Shown here piece by piece: positions 1 through 10,524 of a DNA stretch of 64,000 nt. Origin of the DNA: Solenopsis invicta (lineage: Eukaryota > Arthropoda > Insecta > Hymenoptera > Formicidae); contig NC_052666.1 of NCBI RefSeq assembly GCF_016802725.1, forward strand, positions 5,202,501 to 5,266,500, written 5' to 3'. How positions within the stretch are numbered: the first letter of the stretch is position 1; every line of letters starts with the position of its first letter. The notes beneath the pieces are model-generated. The model made no database searches. It was not told the DNA's origin and worked only from the letters and a program-made list of their open reading frames with translations. Position numbers and translations under genes: made by a program.

Positions 1-292
1 TGCATAAACACAAAGTTACAGATCATCACGAGGAATCAGTTCGCAGCGATCATAAAAGTCAAGCAACGTTCACTGGAGTCGCAACTTGGATTGGTGACCG
101 CGTGAAAATTTCCGAGAAAAAAATTCTTAAGAAAAAAACCTTAATATTAAAAAAAATTGTTTAATATAAAAAAAATGTAAATCCACTAATTTTAACGTTT
201 ATGAAAAATTTTTTTATTGCAAAAGCTTTTTTTTAAATATTGTTGTGCTCATTTATGCTTCGTTAAAAAGAACGTTTCTTTAACGTTTAATA
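1..292. repeat. Inner part of AT-rich inverted-terminal repeat element (E2 copy)
   Basis: This matches the reverse complement of 32.24-32.53 kb in E1 and belongs to an AT-rich element made of degenerate AAACATTT/AAACGTTT words. Its end lies at 10524 and the other end is off the window. LINE-A interrupted it, duplicating TTTAACGTTTAATA at 279-292 and 10319-10332. The paralogous site in E1 (about 32.24 kb) lacks the LINE. Confidence 0.7.
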
Positions 293-550
293 TGCCCGGG
301 GGTTGAGCTACCTACCGGGCGCGTCTCCGGGTGGCGGATAGGAGAACGGCCGGAGGGGCCCGAGTCCCCCAGGGATAAAATCCTGCGTGGGATTAGGGTA
401 CCTCCGGTTAGTGGCGGTTATAACTGGTCTGCCAGGTGTAAAATCCTGCGTGGGGTCAGGAAGGCCGCTACCGCGGACCAGCTCCCTAAGCCAAGCTGTA
501 AGCTACCGTGGCGATGGCTGCGTGGCACTGAGGGAGTAGTGTCTTGAACG

Positions 551-1666
551 ATGCCTCTGGGGCACCAGGCGACACCCCAGAGTAATAGCCTTACCCACGC
601 ATGCGGGGCTCTGTGTAGGCGGACCTTTTGTTCCCTAGCTACTCGTGGGAACTGCATGGACCTTAATAAACTTAAAGACGTAGTGACGGAGATGGAGGGC
701 TCGCAGTGCGGGACTTCCAGTGCGGAGGCGGCGGAGGGAGTTGCGGACGGGGCTCATCTGGGCTCTGGAGGCGCCACCGCCGTCGGCTCCGGCACACAGA
801 CGGAAGCGGTGGGTGCGGATGGGGCTCTTCCGGGTTCCGGAAGCGCCACCGCCGCCGTCTTAGAGAAAAGCCCCGCGCCAGCGGCGGGCCCTCTTGGCAA
901 AAGGAACCACTCTGGTGCGGAGAAAAGGAGGGCCAAACGGGAACGAGAAAGGTCTCAGTGCGGGACCTCCTCGGGCACCGTGACTCCCGCGGTAGCAACG
1001 CCGAGGGAGAGGGAGGGGCACGCCGGCGGCAAACGCCGGAAGGGCTCCACGGACACTCCCCCTTCAGCGGAAGGACCCGCTAAGAAACATAGGGCTCAAC
1101 GCATTGGGACCTATGCCGAGGCGGTGGACCCTTTAACAAGGGTTATCATCCCCGAGGGTTATCCCGAGGAGGAAATCACCGCTGAGCGGCTGGCTCTCTT
1201 GAAGCTGGCCGTCAGCAGGGCAATCAGTGGGATCCGGGAAGGACCCATTTCATGCTTCCGTCGTATCTTCCTTAGGGGAGGGGCCGCGGTAGTCTTAGGC
1301 AGGGATGATGCGTCCCTAATCTGGCTCGCTGAGCAGATGGGGAGCATCTCTCCCTGGGAAAACGCCAAGCTCAAGGTGGTGGGCCCGGAGGTGCTTCAAA
1401 GGCAACACAAGGCCGTGGTCTGGGTCCCGGGGGCTCCCGATGAACCGGCCGCGGTCCTGGAGCGGCTGGAGAGGCAGAATCCTGGGCTCAGCACCGGGAG
1501 CTGGAAGATTATGGCTGAGAACGTAGGGGCTACCAGGGATGGTAGGAACCTGGTTCTCAGGATTCCAGAGTCCAGCGTTCTCAAGCTGAAGGCGCTGGAC
1601 TTCAAGCCCTACCTCGGGCTCGACCAAGTCACCTTCAAGATGAGCGGGGCCCAAAGGTGTGGATAG
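551..1666 (+). pseudogene. LINE-A ORF1 (gag-like RNA-binding protein)
   Basis: An open frame of 371 codons, rich in Gly, Ala, Lys and Arg in the first half, with basic stretches near residues 120-170 and a more globular second half. The in-frame ATG at 656 is a likelier start than 551, because the first 35 residues look like translated leader. No CCHC knuckle is visible: the frame stops right after a short Cys-containing stretch, where zinc knuckles normally sit in this class, so it is probably truncated by a frameshift. The next ORF begins 54 bp after the stop. In related elements the product binds the element RNA. Identification rests on position before the endonuclease and on composition. 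Confidence 0.6.
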
Positions 1667-1720
1667 GGAGGGCGAGAAGGGGCCCCCTATGGACGAATCG
1701 TAAAGTTCGATCGTCCCGGG

Positions 1721-2608
1721 GTGACCTTTACTCAAATTAACTTGCACCACAGCAAAGGGGCCTCGGCGATTCTGTCGAGGAAACAAGCTGCGGTACACAC
1801 AGCCATTTCACTGATACAAGAGCCTTGGCTCGTCCGGGGCCGTATCAGTGGCGTGGCAGCATGCGGGAGGTTATTTAAGCCTCCAACAGCCGAAAAGCCC
1901 AGAACCTGCGTAGCGGTGAAGGGCGTTGACGCTCGACTAATCCCGCATTTATGTTCCAGAGATGTGGTAGCGGTTGAGCTCGATGTCGCCGATTCCTTGG
2001 GAAGCAGGAGGAGTGTGGTAGTGTGCTCCGCGTATTTTCCCCATGACGAGGGGGCCCCACCGTCGCCGGAACCGGTGACCAGACTGGTAGAGTACTGCCA
2101 GAGTGAGCGGCTTCCCCTAATAGTGGGTTGTGATGCTAACTCGCACCACACGGTCTGGGGTAGCACGGATACCAACGACAGAGGTAGGAGGCTGTTAGAA
2201 TTTCTAGCGTCGACGGACCTGGAGATTCTCAACAGAGGTAACGAGCCCACCTTTTGCACGGCGGTGAGGAGAGAGGTTCTCGATCTTACTGTCTGTTCTA
2301 GGTGTATATCGAGGGACGTGGTCGGATGGAGGGTCTCGCGCGAACCTTCACTGTCAGACCATAGGCAAATCACCTTCAAGCTGGCCTGGGCCAGAGGTGA
2401 AGTGACGACGTTCAGGGACCCCAGAAGGACCGATTGGGACTCTTATCGGGTGGACTTGAAATGCCATCTCGAGGGATTCCCAAGGAGGCACGGGACCGAG
2501 GAGGAACTGGAGCTCTGCGTGGATCATCTGCAGAGGGCTCTGGTGGAGAGCTATGAAAGGAACTGCCCAGAAAGGGCAGTTAAGAACTCCAGGGGCAACT
2601 CCTGGTAG
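1721..2608 (+). pseudogene. LINE-A ORF2, endonuclease part
   Basis: The translation shows the endonuclease/exonuclease/phosphatase fold used by non-LTR elements to nick target DNA: an early QINLHHSK segment, IQEPW with the catalytic Glu, VGCDANSHH with the Asp/Asn pair, a DLTVCS block and the terminal LSDHRQI with the catalytic Asp-His. The frame ends in a stop at 2606-2608 and the coding sequence resumes in another frame near 2700, so ORF2 has a frameshift between endonuclease and RT. Family assignment is firm; activity is lost. Confidence 0.85.
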
Positions 2609-2728
2609 AGTCGCAAGCTGCAGGAACTCAGAAGTGCGGCTCGGAGGGCCTGGAATAGGGCCAGGAACACGGGCCGTCAGTCAGACTGGGAACTTCACAG
2701 ATGGGCCCAGAAAGACTACAGAGACTAC

Positions 2729-3731
2729 GTGGTAAGGGCAAAGAAAAAGAGCTGGAAAGAGTTCTGCGAGTCGGTAGAGGGCGTGCCCGAGACCGCAAGA
2801 CTATGCAGGATTCTAGCCAGAAACCCAGACGCCGTCCTGGACTCCATTAGTCTCCCTGATAGGACAATGGTGACCGGGGAGCGATGTCTGGTGTACCTGC
2901 TGGAGGCCAGTTTTCCGGGCTTTCGCAGAAAGCACGGTGAACTGTTCGCCCATAATGCGGCGGGCTCGCGCAGGGCTCGCAAGGCGGACTGGGGATTAGC
3001 AGCCAGCATTGTCAAGCCCGGAAAAATGAGATGGGCGATAAACACCTTCAAACCCTTTAAGTCGGCGGGACCAGATCAAGTATTTCCGGCTCTTCTACAG
3101 GAGGGGCTGGAGCTGGTCGTGGGACCTCTGACAAGGACTTTGAGGGCATATTTGGCTCTGGGCCATACGCCTAGCGCATGGAAACTAGCGAGAGTGGTAT
3201 TCATCCCAAAAGCGGGAAGAGTGAGCTACTCCTCTGCTAAAGACTTCAGACCGATAAGTCTGACTTCGTTTCTCCTGAAGACTCTGGAGAAATTGGTCGA
3301 CGCGTATGTAAGGGACGTAGTCCTCCTGCCGCGTCCCTTGCACTGCGCGCAGCACGCGTACCGCATGGGCTACTCCACGGAGACGGCTCTTCATGCGACT
3401 GTGTCGTTTATCGAGAGGCAACTGGAGAGGGGTGGCTATGCGGTGGGCACCTTCCTAGGCATAGAGGGTGCTTTTAACAACACCCCGCACAAGGTGGTGT
3501 GTGAAGAAGCGTTGCACAGGGGTGTGCCGGAGAAACTCGTAGAGTGGATCCGGGGCATGCTAGGGCGACGAGTTGTAGCCTCGTTAGAAACAACGAGGGT
3601 CAGCGGATGGGTGGAGAGGGGGTGCCCCCAGGGCGGGGTACTCTCTCCACTGCTATGGTGCCTGGTGGTGGATGGGCTGCTTGAGGGACTGAATGAGAGG
3701 GGCTTCTTCGTGCAGGGCTACGCTGACGACG
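2729..3731 (+). pseudogene. LINE-A ORF2, N-terminal part of reverse transcriptase
   Basis: This codes for the first RT blocks: KSAGPDQVFPALLQ, WKLARVVFIPKAG, DFRPISLTSFLLKTLEKL, HAYRMGYSTETAL, a FLGIEGAFNNT block (the usual catalytic Asp of block A appears as Gly: DIEGAF is expected) and GCPQGGVLSPLLWCLVVD. It reaches GYADD, the catalytic box, where Transib interrupts at codon-level precision (target duplication CGACG at 3727-3731). The open frame runs about 68 bp further, into Transib, but that part is not RT. Confidence 0.88.
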
Positions 3732-4211
3732 CACAGTGGGGCAGAATAAGATTTTTCGTTCCAAATAACATTCAGCCAAAACTACTCAACCGATTTTAAT
3801 TATTTTTTTTTTTAAATTAATGTTTATAAAATTTTCAAGAAATCTGTCATGGCGGTTTTTGAAAAAACTTTTTCCTTTTTTTTTATTTACGTTTAAGTAT
3901 AAGAAAACGTTATTGTTATGAACATTATCGTTTAAAATTTGAATAATCACTAGTAAATGCATATAATTAATGTCAAACCATAAAATTACTTCCACGAATA
4001 TTGCTTAGAGATATAAATGAAGTATGTAATTTAAAAAAAATAGATTATTTTTGCAACCATTATACACACGTATAATGTTAGCAATTATGGATATTATTTT
4101 GGAATCTTTACATGTTCATTTTTTATTCGTGCGTATATGTTACGTGTAGTGAAAGTAAGCGAAATTAATAATAAGTGTTTCCTTTATAAACAAATTATAT
4201 AAAAATAAATG
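3732..4211. repeat. Transib left terminal inverted repeat (about 480 bp)
   Basis: This is the inverted counterpart of 8117-8591, with scattered substitutions and small indels. It starts with the heptamer CACAGTG, followed after about 22-23 bp by an A-rich nonamer-like stretch (CCAAATAAC region), echoing the 12/23 RSS layout described for Transib ends. The nonamer resemblance is weak and is offered only as an observation. Confidence 0.85.
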
Positions 4212-5075
4212 CTAACAGATGCCAAAAACACCTGTTTTTAGCCCATTTCTCGAACCTTGAACCTTTTTTTTATGCCAAATAGTCTTATATAATGGAACGT
4301 TAATCCTACAGAAATTTTAAGATGAGCATAAGCGCGATTCCGAATATATGTATAAAGGGTTGAAAGTGATGGTTTCTCATAACACAGAGCGCCGTTTTTA
4401 GACTTCTTTTCTCTTGTTTGAATAAAAGTTACCATTTCCTATGTATTTTTGCGCGCTAAACACGAATCTGGTAAGCAAATTGCTCCATCATATTTCTTAG
4501 AAAAGTGTGAAAAATGATTACTTTTACTTCACCATAGCGTTAAAAAGAATCTAGTTCTATCTAAAAAAAAAAAAAAATATATATATATATACATATAACA
4601 AAGTGAAACATTGTTTCTTATGGATTTTTATCCCGGATTGAAATATGACTTTAGTTTTCGTCTAGTACGAAAACTCCCCGAAATAGATGGGGTTGAAGTG
4701 ACGCGTGACATTGTCTTTCACGGATCGAGACGTTCTTCTACTGAAAGTCTTCTTGCTTCTTACAGATTGAGGTGCTTTTTTAATGTGAGTCCCCTTGCCA
4801 CTCATAGATTGAGGTGCTTTTTTCATGTGAATCCCTTTGCCTCTCACAGATTGGGGTGCTTTTTTCATGTGAGTCCCCTTGCCTCTCACAGATTGGGGTG
4901 CTTTTTTCATGTGAGTCCCCTTGCCTCTCACAGATTGGGATGCTTTTTTAATGTGAGTCCCCTTGCTTCTCACTATGCAGGTTGTTTTGTGAATCGTGAT
5001 AGATACATTGCATATTGCAATATACCCTGACTGGAAATTGTGCGATTGCACTTACATGTATGCGTAGAACATATA
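4212..5075 (-). repeat. Transib 3' region with 42-bp minisatellite (4761-4979)
   Basis: About five copies of a 42-bp unit (core AGATTGRGGTGCTTTTTTCA) lie just downstream of the transposase end. On the transposase strand the array is open as a 14-residue lysine-rich repeat (KKAPQSVRGKGTHM), inside a 129-codon open frame at 4662-5051. The repeat length is a multiple of three, so copy-number change keeps the frame. Whether it was ever translated as a transposase tail or separate peptide is unknown. The stretch 4212-4600 is AT-rich with nothing recognisable. Confidence 0.7.
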
Positions 5076-7028
5076 TTAGTCTGCGATTAACAAATTTTGA
5101 GCTTCTGAATCGATAATGCTGTCTTTAGTTTTCCAATTTTTATTTTGTCTGATACTACCTATAAACGGGTCAGAAGAAATCATTAATTTGTGTATTAAGT
5201 CAAAATTAGTAGCATATCGATTACATTTTCTGGTATTATATTCTCGAAAGCGTTTAAAATCTTTGTTCCTCGCTTCTTGAGTTTCTTCTGTCAATTGACC
5301 AATAAAAAGAAGAGCCGATCTAATAACATTTCCGGCATGCACTAATATTTTGTGTACTGATGAAGGCATATAGTACCAAGGATATAGATTTACGTAAAGC
5401 TTTGCTGTTTCTAATGCATATGTTTCAAATTTACAAGAATCAATTTTGTTCCCACAAGCCATTGTCTGGAGAATAATACCAAACCTCTTTATCAGGATTT
5501 CATTAATGCCCGTAATCATTCATGTTAATTGTGGATCTCGAAAAAATCTACGTGCAGTATTGCCGTCGTTTGATGTTCCAGAACCATGTTTCGGTACATC
5601 TACAATTAAACCCATATGTTCTTTAAAACCTCTTTGGATTCTTTGTTTTGCATTCTTCATTTGATTTTTCTCTTCGAGTGTTTTTGCTGTCCATTTTTAA
5701 AATTTTAGGCGATACGCTATATGAAGAAGGCATTCCATAAAACGTATCCACGCGTGTAAAGTGGAAAGACCAAATTGGAAATTGGCAACGATCTCATTTT
5801 TTTGTCTTACTTGATCCAAATTATTCATCTGAGAAGGATTGGCTCCACATATAGCACGTTGCTGTTGATATAGTATTAGAGAGAGCTTGGCAAACTTTGC
5901 CATCTACCATTGTGAGCAACATTTTATGATACACCAAGCAATTAATACCATTTATTACAATAGATGTTGGTTCAAGATTATCAATTTCATCTTCTAAAGC
6001 TCTCACTTCTGCCCTAGTTTTATCTGGCGTTTCTTTCGCGTATTCAAATAATATTGGTCTACAATACCTTGGAGAAGCAGGATGAGGATTATTTCATAAT
6101 ATCGAAGATTCAGATTTCAAACAAATTGGAACCATTGAAACCATGAAAATACTTTCATCCGATACATGATCATCAGAGAATTTTTGTTTATATTGACTCT
6201 GATCAGATGCCCCATCACAGCCCCATTTGGTGATTAATTTTGTGTAATTGTAACGACACAGACTGCTCTTTTTTAAAATCGGCAACAACATTTTGAATTT
6301 GCAATATTCGTGATGCTGTATGGTCTAATAAGGCTTGCAATTTAATTTTAGCACCCTTTTCCGTAATATTAAATGCTGATTCTGCAGGGTAGCATTGTTT
6401 TTTTGCAAAAGAAAGTTGTTTGTATGGAACCAAAATATCAACATTTCGCTGTTTTGTTTGTGACCGAATTGTTTCATATTGATATTTTGTCAGTTTCACA
6501 TCTTCTATCAGTGCTATAGCTTTATTTTCTGAGAATGAAACTATGTCATTTTCTTTTAAGCTTTCAATGTCATCATCATTTTTAAGCAATAGGTCGGTTA
6601 TCATCTTTGCTAATTTCTTTTTGCCACTATTGCGCAAGTTTTGTAAAAAGGCAAGTTCAATTTCAGTTTCCGAATATTTTTCACAAATTAATTGAATTTT
6701 TCTTTTTTTTTGTCGATGTAGAGCATTCTTCAAAATCGTCCCGAAATCGTCTTCCGCATTTTATAATTTCAAAATTTGCAATAAAATAGGATTGTAACCA
6801 AACTATATTATTTTTTTCATATACTTTATCTCGATAAAATGCTGCTTTTCTTCTCCTTTCAAATGTAGGCATAAAATAACGACAAAGCTTGTCGCGTACG
6901 ACACCGATTTTTTCATCATTTAGATCGAACTTTGTTCGAACATAATTTATTAGTAAATCTACATTAGCCTCCTTGTTCTCGAGTAAAATATCAGAGAAAA
7001 TTTTATTCTTAACTTTAACGTTATTCAT
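5076..7028 (-). pseudogene. Transib transposase, frameshifted
   Basis: The coding sequence reads from 7028 down to 5076 through several frames. N to C terminus: a start near 7028 (MNNVKVKNKIF), a segment with KLTKYQYETIR and LVPYKQLSFAKKQCYP then ALLDHTASRIL (6733-6215), a WGCDGASDQSQYKQKF block holding the first catalytic Asp (about 6235), LTMVDGKVCQAL with CYMW (5821-6090), FGLSTLHAWIRFMECLLHIAYRL (5697-5780) and a C-terminal block with KRFGIILQTMACG, YPWYYMPSSVHKILVHAG and LTEETQEARNKDFKRFRE (5519-5076). These blocks are characteristic of Transib transposases, relatives of RAG1. At least four frame changes or stops make it a pseudogene. Confidence 0.88.
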
Positions 7029-7559
7029 TATTTTTAATTTAAAAAAAGGAACTGTGTTAACAACAAAACTAAGTTTTAAAAAACTATAATCTAAGCTAAA
7101 AGAAAATGTAAGTGTAAACTAAAATAGCTTATATAACTATAATGAAGAAACAAAGACTTAAAAGCTATGATTTACAAACTAAATTATTAATTACTAAATT
7201 TTCAACGAAAATGGATTACTTTTAAGAAATTAGCAATAATTAAATTTAAAAATTAAATATATTTTTTATTACATAATTTCAAAATCACTTTTCATACAAA
7301 TATCTCTACATTGGCAGCCCAATAGAAATTCATTCGATGCGATATTAGATTGCAAGTCTGCAGGCAAAACAAATTCGTGGACGTGAACCGCATGAACGTG
7401 TGTCTTTTGTCCTCTATCCTTCGCGTCCGACTTCTCCCCCATTCTTAAATCCATTAGTACTGCTCTCTGGTTGGAAGTTTTGGTACGCACGCGTGCGCGC
7501 GGACGCGAAGAGATAGAAATCTATACGAAAGATCTATACGAGTTTGTTTTGTCTCCTTC

Positions 7560-7930
7560 GAAAGGAGAAGAATGGCAGCATTTTATCAAGATAAAATATA
7601 TGAAAAAAATAATACAGCTTGGTTACAATCCTATTTTACTACAAATTTTGAAATTATAAAATGCGGAAGACGATCTCGAGACGATATTAAAGAATGCTCT
7701 ACATCGCCAAAAAAAAGAAAAGTTCAATTAATTTGAGAAAAATATTCAGAAACTGAAATTGAACTTGCCTTTTTACAAAACTTGCGTAATAATGGCAAAA
7801 AGAAATTAGCAAAGATAATAGCCGACCTATTAAAAATGATGACATTGAAAGCTTAAAAGAAATTGACATAGTTTTATTTTCAGAAAATGAAGCTATAGCG
7901 CTGATAGAAAATGTGTAGTTGACAAAATAT
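7560..7930 (+). pseudogene. Inverted partial second copy of the Transib transposase 5' region
   Basis: This segment on the plus strand repeats, in inverted orientation and with substitutions, the transposase segment found at about 6480-6860 on the minus strand (the ENNTAWLQSYF, IIKCGRRS and ETEIELAFLQNLR coding stretches). It carries its own stops. It lies between the intact-order pseudogene and the right TIR, so the element contains an internal foldback in addition to its TIRs. The intervening 7029-7559 is AT-rich and shows no recognisable coding sequence. Confidence 0.7.
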
Positions 7931-8116
7931 TTTTTATGACGTTTGTTAATAATATTCATTCATCTTTCCACCGAGATATCATGTGTTTAAACGTTAATGG
8001 CACATGATAAGTATACAATATAATAAATATAATAACATTAAAAAAATAAAATATAAAAAATAAAATACAGCCACAACAAGAATAAAAAGATATGGTCAAA
8101 AATCGTAGAAATTTGC

Positions 8117-8591
8117 ATTTATTTTTGTATAATTTGTTTATAAAGAAAATAATTATTATTAATTTTGCTTACTTTTACTCCACGTAACATATATTTATAC
8201 GCACGAATAAAAAATGAACATGTAGGGATTCCAAAATAATATCCATAATTGCTATCATTATACGTGCGTATGATTGCAAAAATAATCTATTTTTTTAAAT
8301 TACATACTTTATTTATATCTCTAAGCAATATTCGTGGAAGTAATTTTATGGTTTGACATTATTTATATGCATTTACAAGTGATTATTCAAATTTTAAACG
8401 ATAATGTTCATAACATTAACGTTTTCTTATACTTAAACGTGAATAAAAAAAAGGAAAAAGTTTTTTCAAAAACCGCCATGACAGACTTCTTGAAAATTTT
8501 ATAAACATTAATTTAAAAAAAAATTTAAATAGGTTGAGTAGTTTCGGCTGAATGTTATTTTAAACGAAAAATCTTATTCTGCCCCACTGTG
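8117..8591. repeat. Transib right terminal inverted repeat
   Basis: This is the reverse complement of 3732-4211 with moderate divergence. It ends in CACTGTG at 8585-8591, directly followed by the target duplication CGACG (8592-8596). Confidence 0.85.
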
Positions 8592-8596
8592 CGACG

Positions 8597-9198
8597 TGGC
8601 TTTGCTAGTGCGAGGACCCTTCCTTGGGCCTCTCTTGGAGCTCATACAGAATGCACTGGGAACAGTAGAGCAGTGGTGCAGGGGGACCGGTTTGTCAGTG
8701 AATCCGCTGAAAACGGGGCTCGTTGTTTTCACTCGCAAATATAAAGTGGGCACTATAAAGGGGCCCATCTTTGAAGGTACAAGGCTAGCCCCAGCTGAGT
8801 CAATGAAATATCTGGGAGTGATCCTAGATAAGAAGCTGTCCTGGAGGGAGCATCCTGAAAGCCGCTGTAAGAGTCTGTGCTCCTACTTCTGGATGTGCAG
8901 GAGAATCGTGGGCCAGACGTGGGGGCTGAAGCCCAGGATGGTCTGTTGGATCTACACTGCAATACTTCGACCCAGGCTCACCTACGCAGCAGTTGTGTGG
9001 TGGCCTAGGGCGCGAAAGAAAGCGGCGGTGGTGGCGCTCGAGCACATCAGGGCTCTGATTTTAAGAGGGGCCCTGGGTGCAATGCGAACCATGCCGGTGG
9101 CAGCCATGGGCATTTTGCTCGGGATTGAACCACTTCACCAGGTGGTGGTGGAGGTGGCGGCGATCGCTGCACACCGACTAGCCTGTGAACTGAAGTGA
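8597..9198 (+). pseudogene. LINE-A ORF2, C-terminal part of reverse transcriptase
   Basis: This continues the RT directly after Transib: VALLVRGPF follows YADD. Next come the thumb-region motifs ALGTVEQWCRGTGLSVNPLKTGLVVF and MKYLGVILDKKLSWREH, typical of non-LTR elements. The open frame ends in a TGA around 9196-9198 and the next block resumes in another frame, so another lesion separates RT from RNase H. Confidence 0.88.
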
Positions 9199-9234
9199 AA
9201 GGAGGGGACTGCGCATACTAAGTTCCCCAGCGGC

Positions 9235-9750
9235 GTGCTGACCGACTCCATCTTCAGAACGAAGCAGGACAGGATGCCAGCAGTTCGGGCCCTGGACAGG
9301 CGCTTTAAAGTGCAGGTCACAGGGCTCGCGGACGAGATTGAACCCGGAGCACCGGCTCAGGCCTGGGACGGGGACGTCTGGTTCACAGATGGCTCCAAGA
9401 CGGGTACGAGCTCCGGCGCGGGCATTGTTTGCCGACAGAGGAGGGTGGCAGAAAGCCTGCCCCTGGATGGGTACGCCATGGTTTTCCAGACGGAGATCGT
9501 GGCGATCCTGAGATGTGCCCAACTGGCCCTGGAAGTAAAGGAGACAGGTGGGCGCGTGAGAATATGTTCGGACAGTCAAGCTGCCATCAAGGCACTCGAA
9601 GCTCCGATTTACACCTCGCGGCTGGTCTGGGATTGCAGAAATGCACTGGAGAGGCTGGCGAAGGACAAAGAAGTTATCGTGACCTGAGTCCCCGGTCACT
9701 CGGGGATTGAGGGTAATGAGGAGACCGATCAGCTCGCTAGGGCCGCATCA
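9235..9750 (+). pseudogene. LINE-A ORF2, RNase H domain
   Basis: A ribonuclease H domain with the expected order of catalytic acids: VWFTDGSKT (Asp), FQTEIVAIL (Glu), ICSDSQAAIKAL (Asp), then a PGHSGIEGNEETDQLA block (His and last Asp). A TGA at 9685-9687 stands where a Trp codon precedes the PGH block (a TGG-to-TGA change is the simplest reading), so the domain is cut before its last catalytic residues. An RNase H domain narrows the element to groups such as I or LOA. Confidence 0.85.
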
Positions 9751-9753
9751 AGA

Positions 9754-10214
9754 ATGGAGGTGTTCGGGCCGGGACCGGTGCTGGAGGTCCCTTTCTGTCT
9801 TGGCAGGAAGAGGCTTCGGGCCTGGCTACGGAACGAGCACCTCGAGTTTTGGAAAAATGAGCTGAGGACCAAATGTCGACAGGCCGGGGCTCTACTGGGG
9901 GAAACACTCAATGAGGGCCTAGTCCGGGACATAAGGTCTTCTTGAATAGAAGGGACGCCAGGCTAGTGGTGCAAATACTGACTGGTCATGGAGCACTCAA
10001 TTACCACATGCACAGACTGGGCCGTTCCGATATGGCCGAGTGTAGGGCCTGTGGGGAGGAAGAGGAGACAAGTCTCCACATTCTTTGCGACTGTCCGGCC
10101 TACGCAGGGCTGAGACTAAAACTGCTAGGCTCGGCATTTCCCGAGCCAGGGCAGATTAGCAGGCTACCTATGAGGGGCCTGAGTCTCTTCTGGAGGGAAT
10201 CGGGGCTCCCATAG
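9754..10214 (+). pseudogene. LINE-A ORF2, C-terminal region with Cys/His cluster
   Basis: The C-terminal tail has a MAECRACGEEEETSLHILCDC cluster (C..C, H..C), the usual zinc-binding end of insect non-LTR ORF2 proteins, followed by a Leu/Arg-rich segment up to the stop at 10212-10214. A frame break near 9944 separates it from the upstream part. About 100 bp of 3' UTR and an ATT/TTA tail follow before the target duplication. Confidence 0.75.
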
Positions 10215-10332
10215 GCGGCAAACGACTGGAGGGTGACACAATGGACAACAGTCTGCGTGCCGTAGGCGGATCTTCGATCCGAGGACCGCCCCCTCAGTCT
10301 TTATTATTATTTATTTTATTTAACGTTTAATA

Positions 10333-10524
10333 AACGTTTTCTTTAAATGTTTTAAAAACGTTTTTATAATATTTGAAAAACATTTTTTTTAATGTTAAAA
10401 TAAATATTTTTTTAATGAAATAAAAGTCACTTAACCCATTCTTTTTAATGTTTTTATAAATGTTTTTAAAAATGTTTTTTAAATGTTTTTAAAAACATTT
10501 TTTAAATATTGTGTGCTGATTGGG
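10333..10524. repeat. End of AT-rich inverted-terminal repeat element (E2 copy)
   Basis: AAACGTTT/AAACATTT words run into the terminal motif AATATTGTGTGCTGATTGGG ending at 10524. The same terminus occurs inverted at 32056 and again at 38401 in E1. The element is split by LINE-A in this copy and by the LTR retrotransposon in the E1 copy. Confidence 0.75.

Larger units (their letters stand above)
3732..8591 (-). mobile_element. Transib DNA transposon (RAG1-related), degenerate
   Basis: The element is 4860 bp. Both ends begin CACAGTGGGGCAGAATAAG, and the host sequence CGACG is duplicated at 3727-3731 and 8592-8596. A CAC-initial heptamer and a 5-bp GC-rich duplication (CGNCG type) are hallmarks of Transib. 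Inside lies a decayed transposase on the minus strand (5076-7028) with clear Transib/RAG1-core-like blocks. The TIRs are unusually long, about 480 bp. Removing the element plus one duplication restores an uninterrupted YADD-to-V reading of the host LINE, which confirms both boundaries. Confidence 0.92.
293..10318 (+). mobile_element. LINE-A: non-LTR retrotransposon with RNase H, decayed and split by Transib
   Basis: A full-length non-LTR retrotransposon bounded by a 14-bp TSD (279-292 and 10319-10332). In order it has a GC-rich 5' leader, ORF1 (551-1666), an apurinic-type endonuclease, reverse transcriptase, RNase H, a C-terminal Cys/His segment and a 3' tail ending in ATT/TTA repeats. Endonuclease, RT and RNase H together with the DIEGAF-like and QGYADD motifs fit the I/LOA-type groups; the exact clade is inference. 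Without Transib it is about 5.16 kb. Several stops and frameshifts plus the Transib insertion make it inactive. Its GC-rich codon use contrasts with the AT-rich surroundings. Confidence 0.9.

Noticed and set aside
4757..4980. CRISPR-like array
   Set aside because: The 42-bp units are head-to-tail without unique spacers, in a eukaryotic transposon. The same applies to the 61-bp repeats at 61.7-62.1 kb.
3732..8591. hAT assignment for the element in LINE-A
   Set aside because: The target duplication is 5 bp (CGACG), not 8 bp, and the protein blocks are of Transib type.
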